Shown one piece after another: positions 46,887 through 55,134 of a stretch of 64,000 bases of DNA. This stretch comes from Promethearchaeota archaeon (GTDB lineage: Archaea > Asgardarchaeota > Lokiarchaeia > Helarchaeales > RDOG01): NCBI GenBank assembly GCA_011365055.1, contig RDOG01000001.1, forward strand, positions 62,001-126,000, given 5' to 3'. The translations under genes and the position numbers were made by a program. How positions within the stretch are numbered: position 1 is the stretch's first letter; the number at the start of each line of letters is the position of its first letter. The notes beneath the pieces were generated by a model that was given only the letters and a program-made list of their open reading frames with translations, ran no database searches and was not told the origin of the DNA.

Positions 46887-48053
46887 GCAACTACAGAAGC
46901 AGAAGAAGCTTTCATTAAATTAAGAGATATAATAATGATGCCTAAAAATAAAATGTCAATGGACGTTCTAAAAATCTGGTATACTGATGATGATGCTAAA
47001 GTCTTAAGTGCTGGACCTTTCAAAATGGTCATGGCTGATCGTTTTACTATCGAAGAATATGCAAAAAAATCAAAATTATCTGTTGAAGTTGTTCGGGAAA
47101 CATTTGAACGATTAGCTCGACGCGGAGTTCTTTTCTATTATGTAAGTAAAAGGGATGGAAAAAAGAAATACATGATTCCTCCTTTGTTTCCGGGGTTAGT
47201 GGAGTATTTCATAATAAACAAGAACATTAGCATCGATGAACGAAGAAAATTTGTAAAAAGATTTCATCAAAATGAATTAGATTCATTAGGAATGCTTGGA
47301 AGTATTTCTGATTTTAGCGTGTTCAGGATAGTTCCAGGAACCAAACCAGATCCTATTTCACGTTTGATAGATATTAATGGTGAAATCACAGTTGATAAAA
47401 ATCAGGTACTTGCATATCAGGATGTTAAAGAGATCATAATACAAGCGGGTAAAGAAGAGAATAACATAGCTGTAGTTCCTTGTACATGCCGTACAATGTC
47501 GATGATGTTAAAACGATCTCCCGATTGTGAGCGAACAGTTGAAAATTGCCTTGTATTCGGGGTTCCAACAAAATATGTCGTTGATGAAGGAATTGGGCAT
47601 TACATAACTGTTGATGAAGCCTTAGATATATTAAAGCAAGCGGAAAAAGAAGGGTTAATTCATTTAACACAAAATACGATTGATAAACAAGGGTTCATTT
47701 GTAATTGTTGCACTTGTTGTTGTGGGATAGTCGGAATGGCAACGAAATATAATTACTGGGAAATGTTTCAAAAAACAGATTATATACCAGTAATTGATAT
47801 GGAAACTTGCAAGAAATGTAAGAAATGTGTAAATATATGTCCTTTCTATGCTTTAAAATATGTTTCAGGCGAAAAAGAGGATAAATCAGAGGACAATATA
47901 TTGCTCAGAGAAGAGGTTTGCATTGGTTGCGGACTTTGTGCATCAAATTGTCCTAGTGATTCAATAAATTTGAAAAAAGTCAGGGATGTTAAACCAGCAA
48001 CAAACTTCATTGAAGCGGTTACAAAAATGATGCAAGGAAAAGCTGCAAATTAA
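46875..48053 (+). CDS. Winged-helix/ferredoxin protein, paralog 3
   Basis: About 390 residues. The left bound is the in-frame GTG at 46875, but that codon is part of the GGTGAT ribosome-binding site, and ATA at 46884 is the more likely start. The winged-helix-like N terminus (FTIEEYAKKSKLSVEVVRET) is followed by a Cys-rich domain (VVPCTCRTMS, CERTVENCLVFG, ICNCCTCCCGIVG) and a ferredoxin domain (CKKCKKCVNICPFYA, CIGCGLCASNCPSDS). It is closely related to the next gene, with which it is tandem, and it is divergent from the Hdr operon. Candidate roles are an electron carrier to HdrA or a redox-responsive regulator of the operon. Confidence 0.77.
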   Translation: MIKIATTEAEEAFIKLRDIIMMPKNKMSMDVLKIWYTDDDAKVLSAGPFKMVMADRFTIEEYAKKSKLSVEVVRETFERLARRGVLFYYVSKRDGKKKYMIPPLFPGLVEYFIINKNISIDERRKFVKRFHQNELDSLGMLGSISDFSVFRIVPGTKPDPISRLIDINGEITVDKNQVLAYQDVKEIIIQAGKEENNIAVVPCTCRTMSMMLKRSPDCERTVENCLVFGVPTKYVVDEGIGHYITVDEALDILKQAEKEGLIHLTQNTIDKQGFICNCCTCCCGIVGMATKYNYWEMFQKTDYIPVIDMETCKKCKKCVNICPFYALKYVSGEKEDKSEDNILLREEVCIGCGLCASNCPSDSINLKKVRDVKPATNFIEAVTKMMQGKAAN

Positions 48054-48067
48054 TTTTTTTTCTTTTT
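48054..48067 (+). terminator. T-tract terminator after paralog 3
   Basis: A T-rich run interrupted by one C begins directly after the stop codon, and a new TATA-like element appears before the next paralog. The tandem pair is therefore probably two transcription units. Confidence 0.45.
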
Positions 48068-48177
48068 ATTCTCTCGAAAAATAAATTTTTTAAAATAATT
48101 TAATCAGATCTTAGATATATTTGATAAATTAATTATATTTTGATGGTATATTCTTTGAATAATTAAACAAACAATTA

Positions 48178-48190
48178 GGTGATCAAAATA
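48178..48190 (+). promoter_or_regulatory. GGTGAT ribosome-binding site four bases before an ATA codon (paralog 4)
   Basis: GGTGAT-CAAA-ATA, the same geometry as at 46874-46886. With ATA as start the protein begins Met-Ser-Thr-Thr-Glu, parallel to Met-Ala-Thr-Thr-Glu of paralog 3. Confidence 0.5.
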
Positions 48191-49351
48191 TCAACTACCG
48201 AAATCGAAAAAGCTTATTCTAAATTAAGAAATACGATTATGCTTCCTAAAATGAAACTTTCAGATGAGATTTTAAGAATTTGGTATAAACCAGAAGAAGC
48301 TGAATTGTTAGCTAAAGGATTTAAAACCGTATTAATGGATAGATATACGGTCAAAAAATATGCAGAAAAATTCGGAATTGAAGAAGCTAAAATAAAAGAA
48401 ATATTCGATAGATTAGCTAGAAGGGGATTATTATTTTATTATTTTAGCTTAAAAGATGGGGCTAAGAAATATTATTTGCCTCCTATAATGCCTGGATTAA
48501 TTGAATATTATATAGTAAATAAGAATAATAGCATTGATGAGCGACGAGAATTTATCAAGAAGTTTACTACTATGGAAGAAGAAGGCTTAGTAGGAATGTC
48601 GATGGATTCTAAATTTAGTATTTTTAGAATTATTCCAGGTACTAAACCAAATCCGAAAGAACGACTTATAGAGGTGAATCAACATTTAGAAGTTGATAAA
48701 TCACAAGTTTTAGCATATCAAGATATAGAAAAGATAATAAGAAATGCAGGTAAAATAGAAAATAACATTGCAATTTTGCCTTGTACGTGCAGAACTATAG
48801 CAATGATGAAAAAATCCTCTCCGGATTGTCAAGCACCAGTAGAAGTTTGTATGTGTTTTGGTGCACCAGCGAGATATACTGTTGAGGAGGGTATCGGCGA
48901 ATATGCAACTATTGAAGAAGCAATTGATGTACTAAAACTTGCTGAAAAACATGGGCTCATTCATCTCTCTCAAAACACTTATGATAAGCAAGGATTCATT
49001 TGTAATTGCTGTTCATGTTGTTGTGGCGTTATTGGGAGTGCGATAAAGATGAATAACATGAATTTGTTTACAAATTCAGATTATGTACCTGTTTTAGATT
49101 TAGATAAATGCAAAAAGTGTAAAAAATGCGTGAATTTATGTTCATTTCATGCTTTATCTTATATAGTTGGTGATAGCGAGGATAAATCAAAAGATAAAAT
49201 CTTACTAAGAGAAAATGTTTGCATTGGATGTGGTATTTGCGCCTCGAACTGTCCAACAGGCGCAATTAATCTTAAGAAAGTTCGGCATTCAGAACCTGCA
49301 AATTCTTTCATGGACGCAGCAATGAAAATGTTACAAGGACGTAACATATAA
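48179..49351 (+). CDS. Winged-helix/ferredoxin protein, paralog 4
   Basis: 390 residues from GTG at 48179, or 387 from the better-placed ATA at 48188. It is colinear with paralog 3 throughout: YTVKKYAEKFGIEEAKIKEI (winged-helix-like), ILPCTCRTIAMM, CQAPVEVCMCFG, ICNCCSCCCGVIG and the ferredoxin motifs CKKCKKCVNLCSFHA and CIGCGICASNCPTGA. In the first ferredoxin motif the usual C-terminal CP reads CS, which should still allow a cluster. The tandem arrangement shows recent duplication. No partner gene follows; the next gene is an unrelated membrane protein after a 150-bp gap. Confidence 0.77.
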   Translation: MIKISTTEIEKAYSKLRNTIMLPKMKLSDEILRIWYKPEEAELLAKGFKTVLMDRYTVKKYAEKFGIEEAKIKEIFDRLARRGLLFYYFSLKDGAKKYYLPPIMPGLIEYYIVNKNNSIDERREFIKKFTTMEEEGLVGMSMDSKFSIFRIIPGTKPNPKERLIEVNQHLEVDKSQVLAYQDIEKIIRNAGKIENNIAILPCTCRTIAMMKKSSPDCQAPVEVCMCFGAPARYTVEEGIGEYATIEEAIDVLKLAEKHGLIHLSQNTYDKQGFICNCCSCCCGVIGSAIKMNNMNLFTNSDYVPVLDLDKCKKCKKCVNLCSFHALSYIVGDSEDKSKDKILLRENVCIGCGICASNCPTGAINLKKVRHSEPANSFMDAAMKMLQGRNI

Positions 49352-49501
49352 TATCCTTTTTTTCATTAAATAATCTTTAAAATATTTTTTTCTATGATTT
49401 TAAATGCAAAAAATTTAATTATAATGAAATTAATGAAATATTCTCCGTAATAGAAAATATTTGAAAATAAACTATTTAATTTTATATAGGGGAATTTTAC
49501 T

Positions 49502-50158
49502 TTGGAAAAAGTTAAAGAAATTCTGGAAGAAGATGAAACGATATTATGGGCTGGAAAGCCTGTTTTTAATACTATCAAAGAAAATTATATTGAAAATAGA
49601 AATTCAATTCTTTTTATTATTACTTTATCTATGATATGTTTTTTTTCTTGCCCATTATTTATCTATGTCTTCGAAACAGCATTATTGAAGTCTGGTTTTT
49701 TACATACATTTATTTTAGTATTAACTATTTTCTTTTTATCCTTTCTATTAATTTCTATTTTTGGATTTTTTTACGAATTCAAGAATAGAAGATTTGAAAA
49801 TATCCAATATCTTCTAAGCTCCAAAAATATTTTTATTATTTCAACTAAGAATCTCACATTAAAAGGTTATATCGATGATAAGCATTGTGAATTTATTAAT
49901 TTTCTCTGTAAAATAAAGGGAAATATTGCATCACTACCATTAGATCAATTTAAACAAGTGGAAATTTATCATTATAATGATAAAATTTGGTCAATTAATA
50001 ATTATTACAATATATATTTCAAAATTAATTCAATAAAGAAATTTAAATTGGCAGGAATAGATACGCCATCCCTTATTATTGACTATTTTACGAGTAAAAT
50101 GAATTTCATTAGAAAATATAAGTATGTAAAATGTGAAACTTATGAAAAAAAAGAATAG
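49502..50158 (+). CDS. Two-TM membrane protein with PH-like domain
   Basis: 218 residues from a TTG start with AGGGG upstream. The opening ILEEDETILWAGKPVF is typical of bacterial/archaeal PH-domain membrane proteins (E-x-I-L-W-x-G-K/R-P). Two hydrophobic helices (about 36-60 and 68-92) form a hairpin, followed by a strand-rich domain (YLLSSKNIFIISTKNLTL, LPLDQFKQVEIYHY) that fits a PH-like fold facing the cytoplasm. The function of these proteins is poorly known. The gene stands alone between the winged-helix/ferredoxin tandem and the convergent glutamate dehydrogenase. Confidence 0.65.
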   Translation: MEKVKEILEEDETILWAGKPVFNTIKENYIENRNSILFIITLSMICFFSCPLFIYVFETALLKSGFLHTFILVLTIFFLSFLLISIFGFFYEFKNRRFENIQYLLSSKNIFIISTKNLTLKGYIDDKHCEFINFLCKIKGNIASLPLDQFKQVEIYHYNDKIWSINNYYNIYFKINSIKKFKLAGIDTPSLIIDYFTSKMNFIRKYKYVKCETYEKKE

Positions 50159-50240
50159 ATATAGGAATTATCTATTAAATACCTCAAGCAAAAAGATTTT
50201 TTATTACTTATTAATAACTTTTGATATTAAATTAAAGAAA

Positions 50241-51485
50241 TTAAGGATAAATTCCTCGTAATCTAATTGCGGTAGCGACCCGTTCGATTGCCGAGGCATA
50301 TGCTGCCATTCGCATTGAAATTTTTTTCTCAGTATAAAGATCATAGACTTCTTTGAAAGCGAGACCAATAATTCTATTTAATTCTTGATTAACTCGTTCT
50401 AAATCCCAGAAAAATGAATGTAAATCTTGCACCCATTCAAAATACGATACTATAACACCACCACTATTTGCTAAAATATCTGGAACTACAATGATTCCTT
50501 TTTCTTCTAAGATTTTATCTGCGGTTTGAAGCGTTGGACCGTTTGCACCTTCAACGATATATCGTGCTTTGACGTTTTCAGCTATTTTATTAGTAATTTG
50601 GTTTTCAGTAGCTGCAGGAATTAATAAATCGCATTCTAATTCTAATAATTCTTCATTAGAAATTGGCTTCGAGCCCTTAAATTGGACAACTGAATCAGTT
50701 TTTATCTCGTGTTCTTTTAATTTTAACGTATTAATTCCATCAGAATTAGATATCCCACCTTTTTCATCACTAACTGCGATGATTTTACAATTATATTCTT
50801 GATAAAGAAGCATGCCAATCGTGGATCCTACATTCCCAAAACCCTGAATTGCAATTTTAGTATTTGATCCTAATTTTTCTTCTTTTTTCTTGAAAAAATC
50901 TTTAATAACATATAATAATCCTGTTCCTGTTGCAGCCTCTCTTCCTAAAGATCCTCCAATTTCAACTGGCTTTCCAGTGACTACTCCCAGACTTGTCTGA
51001 CCCACATTCATGCTGTACGTATCCATAATCCAGCTCATAATTTGTTTATTTGTGTTTATATCTGGTGCTGGAATGTCTTTATATGGAGAAAAAGTTTGAA
51101 TACTCGATGTATATCTTCTTGTTAATCGTTCTATCTCTTTTAAACTCAATTCTTTAGGATTGCAAACTATTCCTCCTTTACTGCCCCCATATGGTAATCC
51201 TGCGACTGCGGTTTTCATGGTCATCCAAAAAGCTAATGCCATGACTTCTTCCATTGTAACAAAAGGTGAGTATCTCAATCCCCCTTTGGCGGGGCCTCTT
51301 GCTGTTGAATGAATGACTCGAAATCCTTCAAAAACTTTGACAGAGTCGTCATCCATGCAAACTGGACAATAGACTATGTTAATTCTCTCTGGATGTTTTA
51401 TAACTTCATGAACATTTTTATCTAAATCAATAATTTTTGATGCTTGCTCTAATTGGGCAAGTGCATTTTCATATGGATTAATCAA
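50241..51485 (-). CDS. gdhA: Glutamate dehydrogenase (Glu/Leu/Phe/Val dehydrogenase family)
   Basis: 414 residues from TTG at 51485 with GGTGT upstream. Conserved elements: STARGPAKGGLRY (substrate Lys), GLPYGGSKGGI (catalytic Lys), DIPAPDINT (active-site Asp), the Rossmann segment AIQGFGNVGS and PAATENQIT. The length is standard for hexameric archaeal enzymes. It interconverts glutamate with 2-oxoglutarate and ammonia in the cytoplasm. NAD or NADP preference cannot be fixed; the residues after the glycine loop end in AVSDEKGG, with an Asp-Glu pair that would favour NAD. The gene is 87 bases downstream of nadA on the same strand. Confidence 0.96.
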   Translation of the reverse strand: MINPYENALAQLEQASKIIDLDKNVHEVIKHPERINIVYCPVCMDDDSVKVFEGFRVIHSTARGPAKGGLRYSPFVTMEEVMALAFWMTMKTAVAGLPYGGSKGGIVCNPKELSLKEIERLTRRYTSSIQTFSPYKDIPAPDINTNKQIMSWIMDTYSMNVGQTSLGVVTGKPVEIGGSLGREAATGTGLLYVIKDFFKKKEEKLGSNTKIAIQGFGNVGSTIGMLLYQEYNCKIIAVSDEKGGISNSDGINTLKLKEHEIKTDSVVQFKGSKPISNEELLELECDLLIPAATENQITNKIAENVKARYIVEGANGPTLQTADKILEEKGIIVVPDILANSGGVIVSYFEWVQDLHSFFWDLERVNQELNRIIGLAFKEVYDLYTEKKISMRMAAYASAIERVATAIRLRGIYP

Positions 51486-51572
51486 AATTTACACCAAAAT
51501 AAGTTGAATTAATAAATTGATATTCTTAATAATGAAAATCAATCAAAAAAATAAAATTATGGGTTTAAGAAA

Positions 51573-52511
51573 TCATGAATTTTTAATCATTTCTTCTAAT
51601 AATTTCTTGTTTTTATCAATTATTTCATCTGAAACTGTAACAATATATTCTTTTGGCTTGTTTTTCATGACATGCTTTATAGATTCAAGTGTGTTTTTCT
51701 TCATATTATAACAGATAGGATTAGGTCCCGCTTTATAAAAAATCTTATCCTCTGTCTCGCTTTTTAATTTGTCAATTAATCCCTGTTCTGTTACAATGAT
51801 GAATTCTCGTTCATCTGATTGTATTACATGCTTTTCCATTTGACTGGTTGATCCCACAAAATCAGCAAGCTCTTGAACTTCTGGTTTACATTCTGGATGT
51901 GCAAGGATAATTGCTTTAGGGTATTCATTTTTTACCTTTTTGATGTATTTAGCATCAAATTTATGATGAACTATGCAACAACCATTTTCTGGAAGGATAT
52001 TTACCTTTATCCCAGTTTTATTTTGGATATAATAACCAAGGTTTTGATCTGGAGAAAAATATATTTCTTTTTTACCGATCTTCTTCGCTACTTTAAGACA
52101 ATTTGCTGAAGTACAAATATAATCTGCTTGAGCTCTAGCTTCTGCGGTCGTGTTTATATACATCATTATTGGCATTTCTGGATTGTTTTCTCTTGCTTCT
52201 TTTATCAAGCTAACAGGTGCCATGCGTGCCATGGGGCAAATAGCTTCATAATTCGCAATATAAACATTTTTGTCTGGGTTGAAAATTGCTCCTCCTTCTG
52301 CCATGAAATATACTGCTGCAAAAAGTAGGTTTGCCTTACTGCTTGATTTCTGAGCAAATTTTGCTAATTGTAAGCTATCTGCTATGTAATCCGAAATCTG
52401 TTGTATTTCAATACTCTGGTAATTATGTGCTAGTATCAAAAAATCTTCTTTATCTTTTAATTTTAAAATCTCTTCTTGTAAATCTTTAATTTTTTGATCT
52501 TTATTTAACAA
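51573..52511 (-). CDS. nadA: Quinolinate synthase
   Basis: 312 residues, the short archaeal length, from TTG at 52511. NadA landmarks: LILAHNYQSIEIQQISDYIA, the three cluster cysteines (C92 in AICPMARMA, one in the ENGCCIVHH region near 178, and the last in PNPICYNMKKNTLESI), INTTAEARAQADYICTSAN, and a lid segment with HPECKPEV. The [4Fe-4S] enzyme condenses iminoaspartate with dihydroxyacetone phosphate in NAD synthesis. No nadB or nadC is adjacent. A small HTH regulator gene lies 48 bases upstream and may be cotranscribed. Confidence 0.96.
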   Translation of the reverse strand: MLNKDQKIKDLQEEILKLKDKEDFLILAHNYQSIEIQQISDYIADSLQLAKFAQKSSSKANLLFAAVYFMAEGGAIFNPDKNVYIANYEAICPMARMAPVSLIKEARENNPEMPIMMYINTTAEARAQADYICTSANCLKVAKKIGKKEIYFSPDQNLGYYIQNKTGIKVNILPENGCCIVHHKFDAKYIKKVKNEYPKAIILAHPECKPEVQELADFVGSTSQMEKHVIQSDEREFIIVTEQGLIDKLKSETEDKIFYKAGPNPICYNMKKNTLESIKHVMKNKPKEYIVTVSDEIIDKNKKLLEEMIKNS

Positions 52512-52559
52512 AATTAAACCCCGAATGAAATCTTCATTAAAAAATATATAAAAGTTAAA

Positions 52560-52967
52560 TTATTCTTTCAAGGTTGTTTTGAAATGCATGTCGCAGAATC
52601 CACATGAATGTTCCTTGCTCTTATCAAGAGTAGAATGTAAATTACAAAGAATTCCTTCTCGTCTTAAATTCGTGCATATGGTACAAATTTCTTCCATTAA
52701 GCTTTGTTCTGAAATCCTTTCATTTGCTATATTTTGAGATATTCCGTTTAATTTATCTATTTGGTCTTTTGCATCATCAGTCTGGAATATATCATCAAAA
52801 CTTCCTCGTTCACCTGATAAATATAAGGAAACTGAAGGTTGTGTTATTCCAAGAATCTTTGCGATTTCTTGTTGCTTCATTTTATAATTTTCGTGAAGAT
52901 CTTTCACGATATAGGCTTTTAAAGCTGGTAATATCTTTTTTACGACAACTTCGCATGGAAATAACAT
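52560..52967 (-). CDS. HTH transcriptional regulator with C-terminal Cys motif (COG2522-like)
   Basis: 135 residues. The N-terminal helix-turn-helix is clear (KQQEIAKILGITQPSVSLYL), preceded by the segment VVVKKILPALKAYIVKDLHE common to small archaeal regulators of this group. The C-terminal half carries CTICTNLRREGILCNLH and CGFCDMH, five cysteines that could hold Zn or an Fe-S cluster. GGTG precedes the ATG. It is 48 bases upstream of nadA on the same strand, so it may sense redox or NAD status; the target genes are not known. Confidence 0.8.
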   Translation of the reverse strand: MLFPCEVVVKKILPALKAYIVKDLHENYKMKQQEIAKILGITQPSVSLYLSGERGSFDDIFQTDDAKDQIDKLNGISQNIANERISEQSLMEEICTICTNLRREGILCNLHSTLDKSKEHSCGFCDMHFKTTLKE

Positions 52968-53142
52968 GTGGGCACCTTTTATTTTAAAAAATTTTTAATA
53001 TTTTAGATGAGTCAAAAATTAATATATCTTCTATTAGAAATTATTTCTGTTTATATATATATTTTACACTGTTATATTGTTTTGTGAAAGCTATTATAGG
53101 CTTATTGTTACATTTTTTAACATAAAATTTAGTTTCTTTTAT

Positions 53143-53361
53143 TTAACCTTCATATTCCAATTTGATTGTATTTTTAATTAAATCAAACAATTGGTCTTTG
53201 GTTACAAATTCTTTTTCCAATTGATATTTTATTACCATGTAAGCACCGCAACGATAATCTTTCTCTGAATTTTCTTGTCCATCTTTATAAAATTGACATT
53301 TTTTTTTGCATAATTCATTTAATAAATATTCATCTAATTCATTTAATTCCGTACTTGACAA
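53143..53361 (-). CDS. 72-residue Cys-containing protein coupled to the radical SAM gene
   Basis: 72 residues from a TTG start. Its GAGGT ribosome-binding site overlaps the stop codon of the radical SAM gene, so translation is coupled. Three cysteines lie in the first half (C18, C22, C38: LCKKKCQFYKDG...YRCGAYMVIKY), then a helical C terminus (KEFVTKDQLFDLIKNTI). The CxxxCxFY...CGAY pattern looks like a small metal-binding domain. I cannot name the family. Its position makes it a candidate partner of the maturase, for example a peptide carrier or an accessory to its clusters. Confidence 0.6.
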   Translation of the reverse strand: MSSTELNELDEYLLNELCKKKCQFYKDGQENSEKDYRCGAYMVIKYQLEKEFVTKDQLFDLIKNTIKLEYEG

Positions 53362-53372
53362 TTTTAATACCT

Positions 53373-54623
53373 CTAATCAAATTTAAAATTAAATGCACGG
53401 CATTTAACTTCATCAATTCCAAATAAATCATTAGTGCATGTTTTTGCTCGATAACGACATCCTCCACGACAATCCGATATATATGGGCAATTTAATTTCA
53501 TACATTTTAATTCTGCTTGTTTCCAAATATAATTTTCAATAATTAAATTCCAACAATCTTCAAGGCTTTTATCTTTCAAGTTTCCAACAGGTTCTTCTGA
53601 AAATAAACCACATTTTGTAACATCTCCATTAGCCATTATTGCACAAAGGTGAGTTCCACAAGCAAAATCGTCCTCCCAGTCATATATTTGTTCACCCCAA
53701 CCATAATTATTCAATATATTTGCTGCATCTTCACATTTTGCATGGAAATCTTGATTATTGTTATAATCTCCTGTTATTGTTGGGACATCTAAATACCAAT
53801 TATCCACTTTCAATTCTCTTAAAACATCTTGTAGTTCATTCATTTCAGAGACATTCTTTTTATGAATCATTGTGGAAACAGATATAGTAAAATCATATTG
53901 TTTTAAAATTCTTATTTTATTAATTGTTTCTTCAAAGCTTCCATCTTTTTTACGGAATGCTTCATGACTTTTTGTACCATCAATTGAGATTTGTATTTCT
54001 TCAACTTTATTTTCCAAAAATCTAATTATAGATTCATCCAATAAGAGCGAATTCGTGAATAAAATTTTCCGAAATTGATATTGTTCTAGCTCTAGAATCA
54101 TATCTTTAAATGACGGATGAAGTAAGGGCTCACCACCTGAAATCATTAGCTTTATTCCTTGCATGTCATCATAATACTTCAAAATTTTGGAATAGATTTT
54201 CTTATTTAAATGAATTGGCTGTTTTTTATCAATATAACAATGTACACAACGTAAATTACAAGCGGTTGTTATGTGAATTAATAAGTTTCTTAATGTAGGT
54301 TCCTTTGCTTTTTTTACATTAAAATCTCTTACATATTTTTGGGATTTATTTTCAAATGCTAATCCATTTTGAAATAAATAGGTAATGAAGTTTCTTACAT
54401 CATCTTCACTTGCTCCAGATTTTTTAATTACCTCATCTATCTCATTTTTACCGTCAAATAAAGAAACAACTTTTAAGGCTTCTTCATCAATTTCATACAT
54501 TTCATTTTTTTTAATATCATATAAAACAGGTGATTCTAAATATCTTAAATTAACGTGTTTCATTAATGTAGGTCTCACGATTATCAGCTTGTTATTTTCT
54601 TTCTCTCTTATATTTTTAATCAA
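53373..54623 (-). CDS. Radical SAM/SPASM peptide-modifying enzyme with PqqD-like N terminus
   Basis: 416 residues. Residues 20-95 look like a PqqD-type peptide-binding domain (VLYDIKKNEMYEIDEEALKV, then a small helix bundle). The radical SAM core has C122-x3-C126-x2-C129 (TTACNLRCVHCY), MISGGEPLLHPSF and IQISIDGTKS. The C-terminal SPASM region has many cysteines (CGTHLC, KCGLF, C374, C379, C385, C389, C396, C408; CPYISDCRGGC), enough for two auxiliary [4Fe-4S] clusters. The start is uncertain: TTG 54623 lacks a ribosome-binding site but could be leaderless, and ATG 54563 is possible. The divergent 21-residue peptide gene is the likely substrate source. Confidence 0.85.
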   Translation of the reverse strand: MIKNIREKENNKLIIVRPTLMKHVNLRYLESPVLYDIKKNEMYEIDEEALKVVSLFDGKNEIDEVIKKSGASEDDVRNFITYLFQNGLAFENKSQKYVRDFNVKKAKEPTLRNLLIHITTACNLRCVHCYIDKKQPIHLNKKIYSKILKYYDDMQGIKLMISGGEPLLHPSFKDMILELEQYQFRKILFTNSLLLDESIIRFLENKVEEIQISIDGTKSHEAFRKKDGSFEETINKIRILKQYDFTISVSTMIHKKNVSEMNELQDVLRELKVDNWYLDVPTITGDYNNNQDFHAKCEDAANILNNYGWGEQIYDWEDDFACGTHLCAIMANGDVTKCGLFSEEPVGNLKDKSLEDCWNLIIENYIWKQAELKCMKLNCPYISDCRGGCRYRAKTCTNDLFGIDEVKCRAFNFKFD

Positions 54624-54688
54624 TTTTATTATAAAAATGGATGTTTAAGATATTTGATATTACCTAAATCAACTTTCGTGTTACGGAG

Positions 54689-54714
54689 TAATACTATAAA
54701 GTTGGTTAGTATTA
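54689..54714. promoter_or_regulatory. Inverted repeat between the radical SAM gene and the peptide gene
   Basis: TAATACTA (54689-54696) and TAGTATTA (54707-54714) are perfect 8-bp arms around ten bases. They lie in the 211-bp gap between the divergent maturase and peptide genes, where an operator controlling both would be expected. Confidence 0.4.
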
Positions 54715-54785
54715 TGGGTGATATGTTTATTTTATATTAAATAACACAAAGATTTTCGTCCGTACTATTCTAATTTTCACCTAGA

Positions 54786-54799
54786 TTTATATATTTAAA
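54786..54799 (+). promoter_or_regulatory. TATA element of the peptide gene
   Basis: TTTATATATTTAAA lies about 36-49 bases before the peptide start codon. Transcription would begin near 54820, leaving a short leader that contains the GGTGAT ribosome-binding site. Confidence 0.5.
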
Positions 54800-54834
54800 A
54801 TTCTAATGTTATAACAATAAACTTGGTGATGAAG

Positions 54835-54900
54835 ATGTATATCAAAAAAGTTGTTAAGAAAGCCAAAAAGACTGCATGCAAATGCGGAATGGGCTGTTGA
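54835..54900 (+). CDS. 21-residue candidate precursor peptide ending CxCGxGC
   Basis: A very short gene with full expression signals: a TATA element at 54786, GGTGAT (54825-54830) exactly four bases before ATG, and a T-run terminator at 54946. The peptide has a Lys-rich first part (MYIKKVVKKAKKTA) and a C-terminal core with C15, C17 and C21 as its last residue (CKCGMGC). Small Cys/Gly cores next to radical SAM/SPASM enzymes are typical of ribosomally made, post-translationally modified peptides (thioether or related crosslinks, or peptide-derived cofactors). An earlier in-frame ATG at 54829 overlaps the ribosome-binding site and is unlikely. No named family is recognised. A metal-binding micro-peptide is the main alternative. 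Confidence 0.65.
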   Translation: MYIKKVVKKAKKTACKCGMGC

Positions 54901-54945
54901 AATAATTTTATTTAACAATTAGAAATATTTTTTATATTACTTCTC

Positions 54946-54952
54946 TTTTTTT
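54946..54952 (+). terminator. T-run terminator of the peptide gene
   Basis: Seven Ts in CTCTTTTTTTATG, 46 bases after the peptide stop codon, would end a transcript of only about 130 bases. The rest of the gap up to 55134 is AT-rich and holds nothing I recognise. Confidence 0.4.
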
Positions 54953-55134
54953 ATGCTAGATTATGTTTAAATTTGTAAAATATTAATTATATTGGTTTTA
55001 ATCTTAAATTTTAATATTGATATTTTATATTCCTTTATTTTTTTATAACAGAGATTTTGGATTATATTCATTTTATTTGTATAATTTATGTAAATTTATA
55101 TGATAATTTTTAAATCTCATTTAACTATTTTTTA

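Noticed and set aside
54826..54832. GTGATGA resembling box C of a C/D RNA
   Set aside because: No CTGA box D follows at a suitable distance; the sequence is explained by the GGTGAT ribosome-binding site of the peptide gene.
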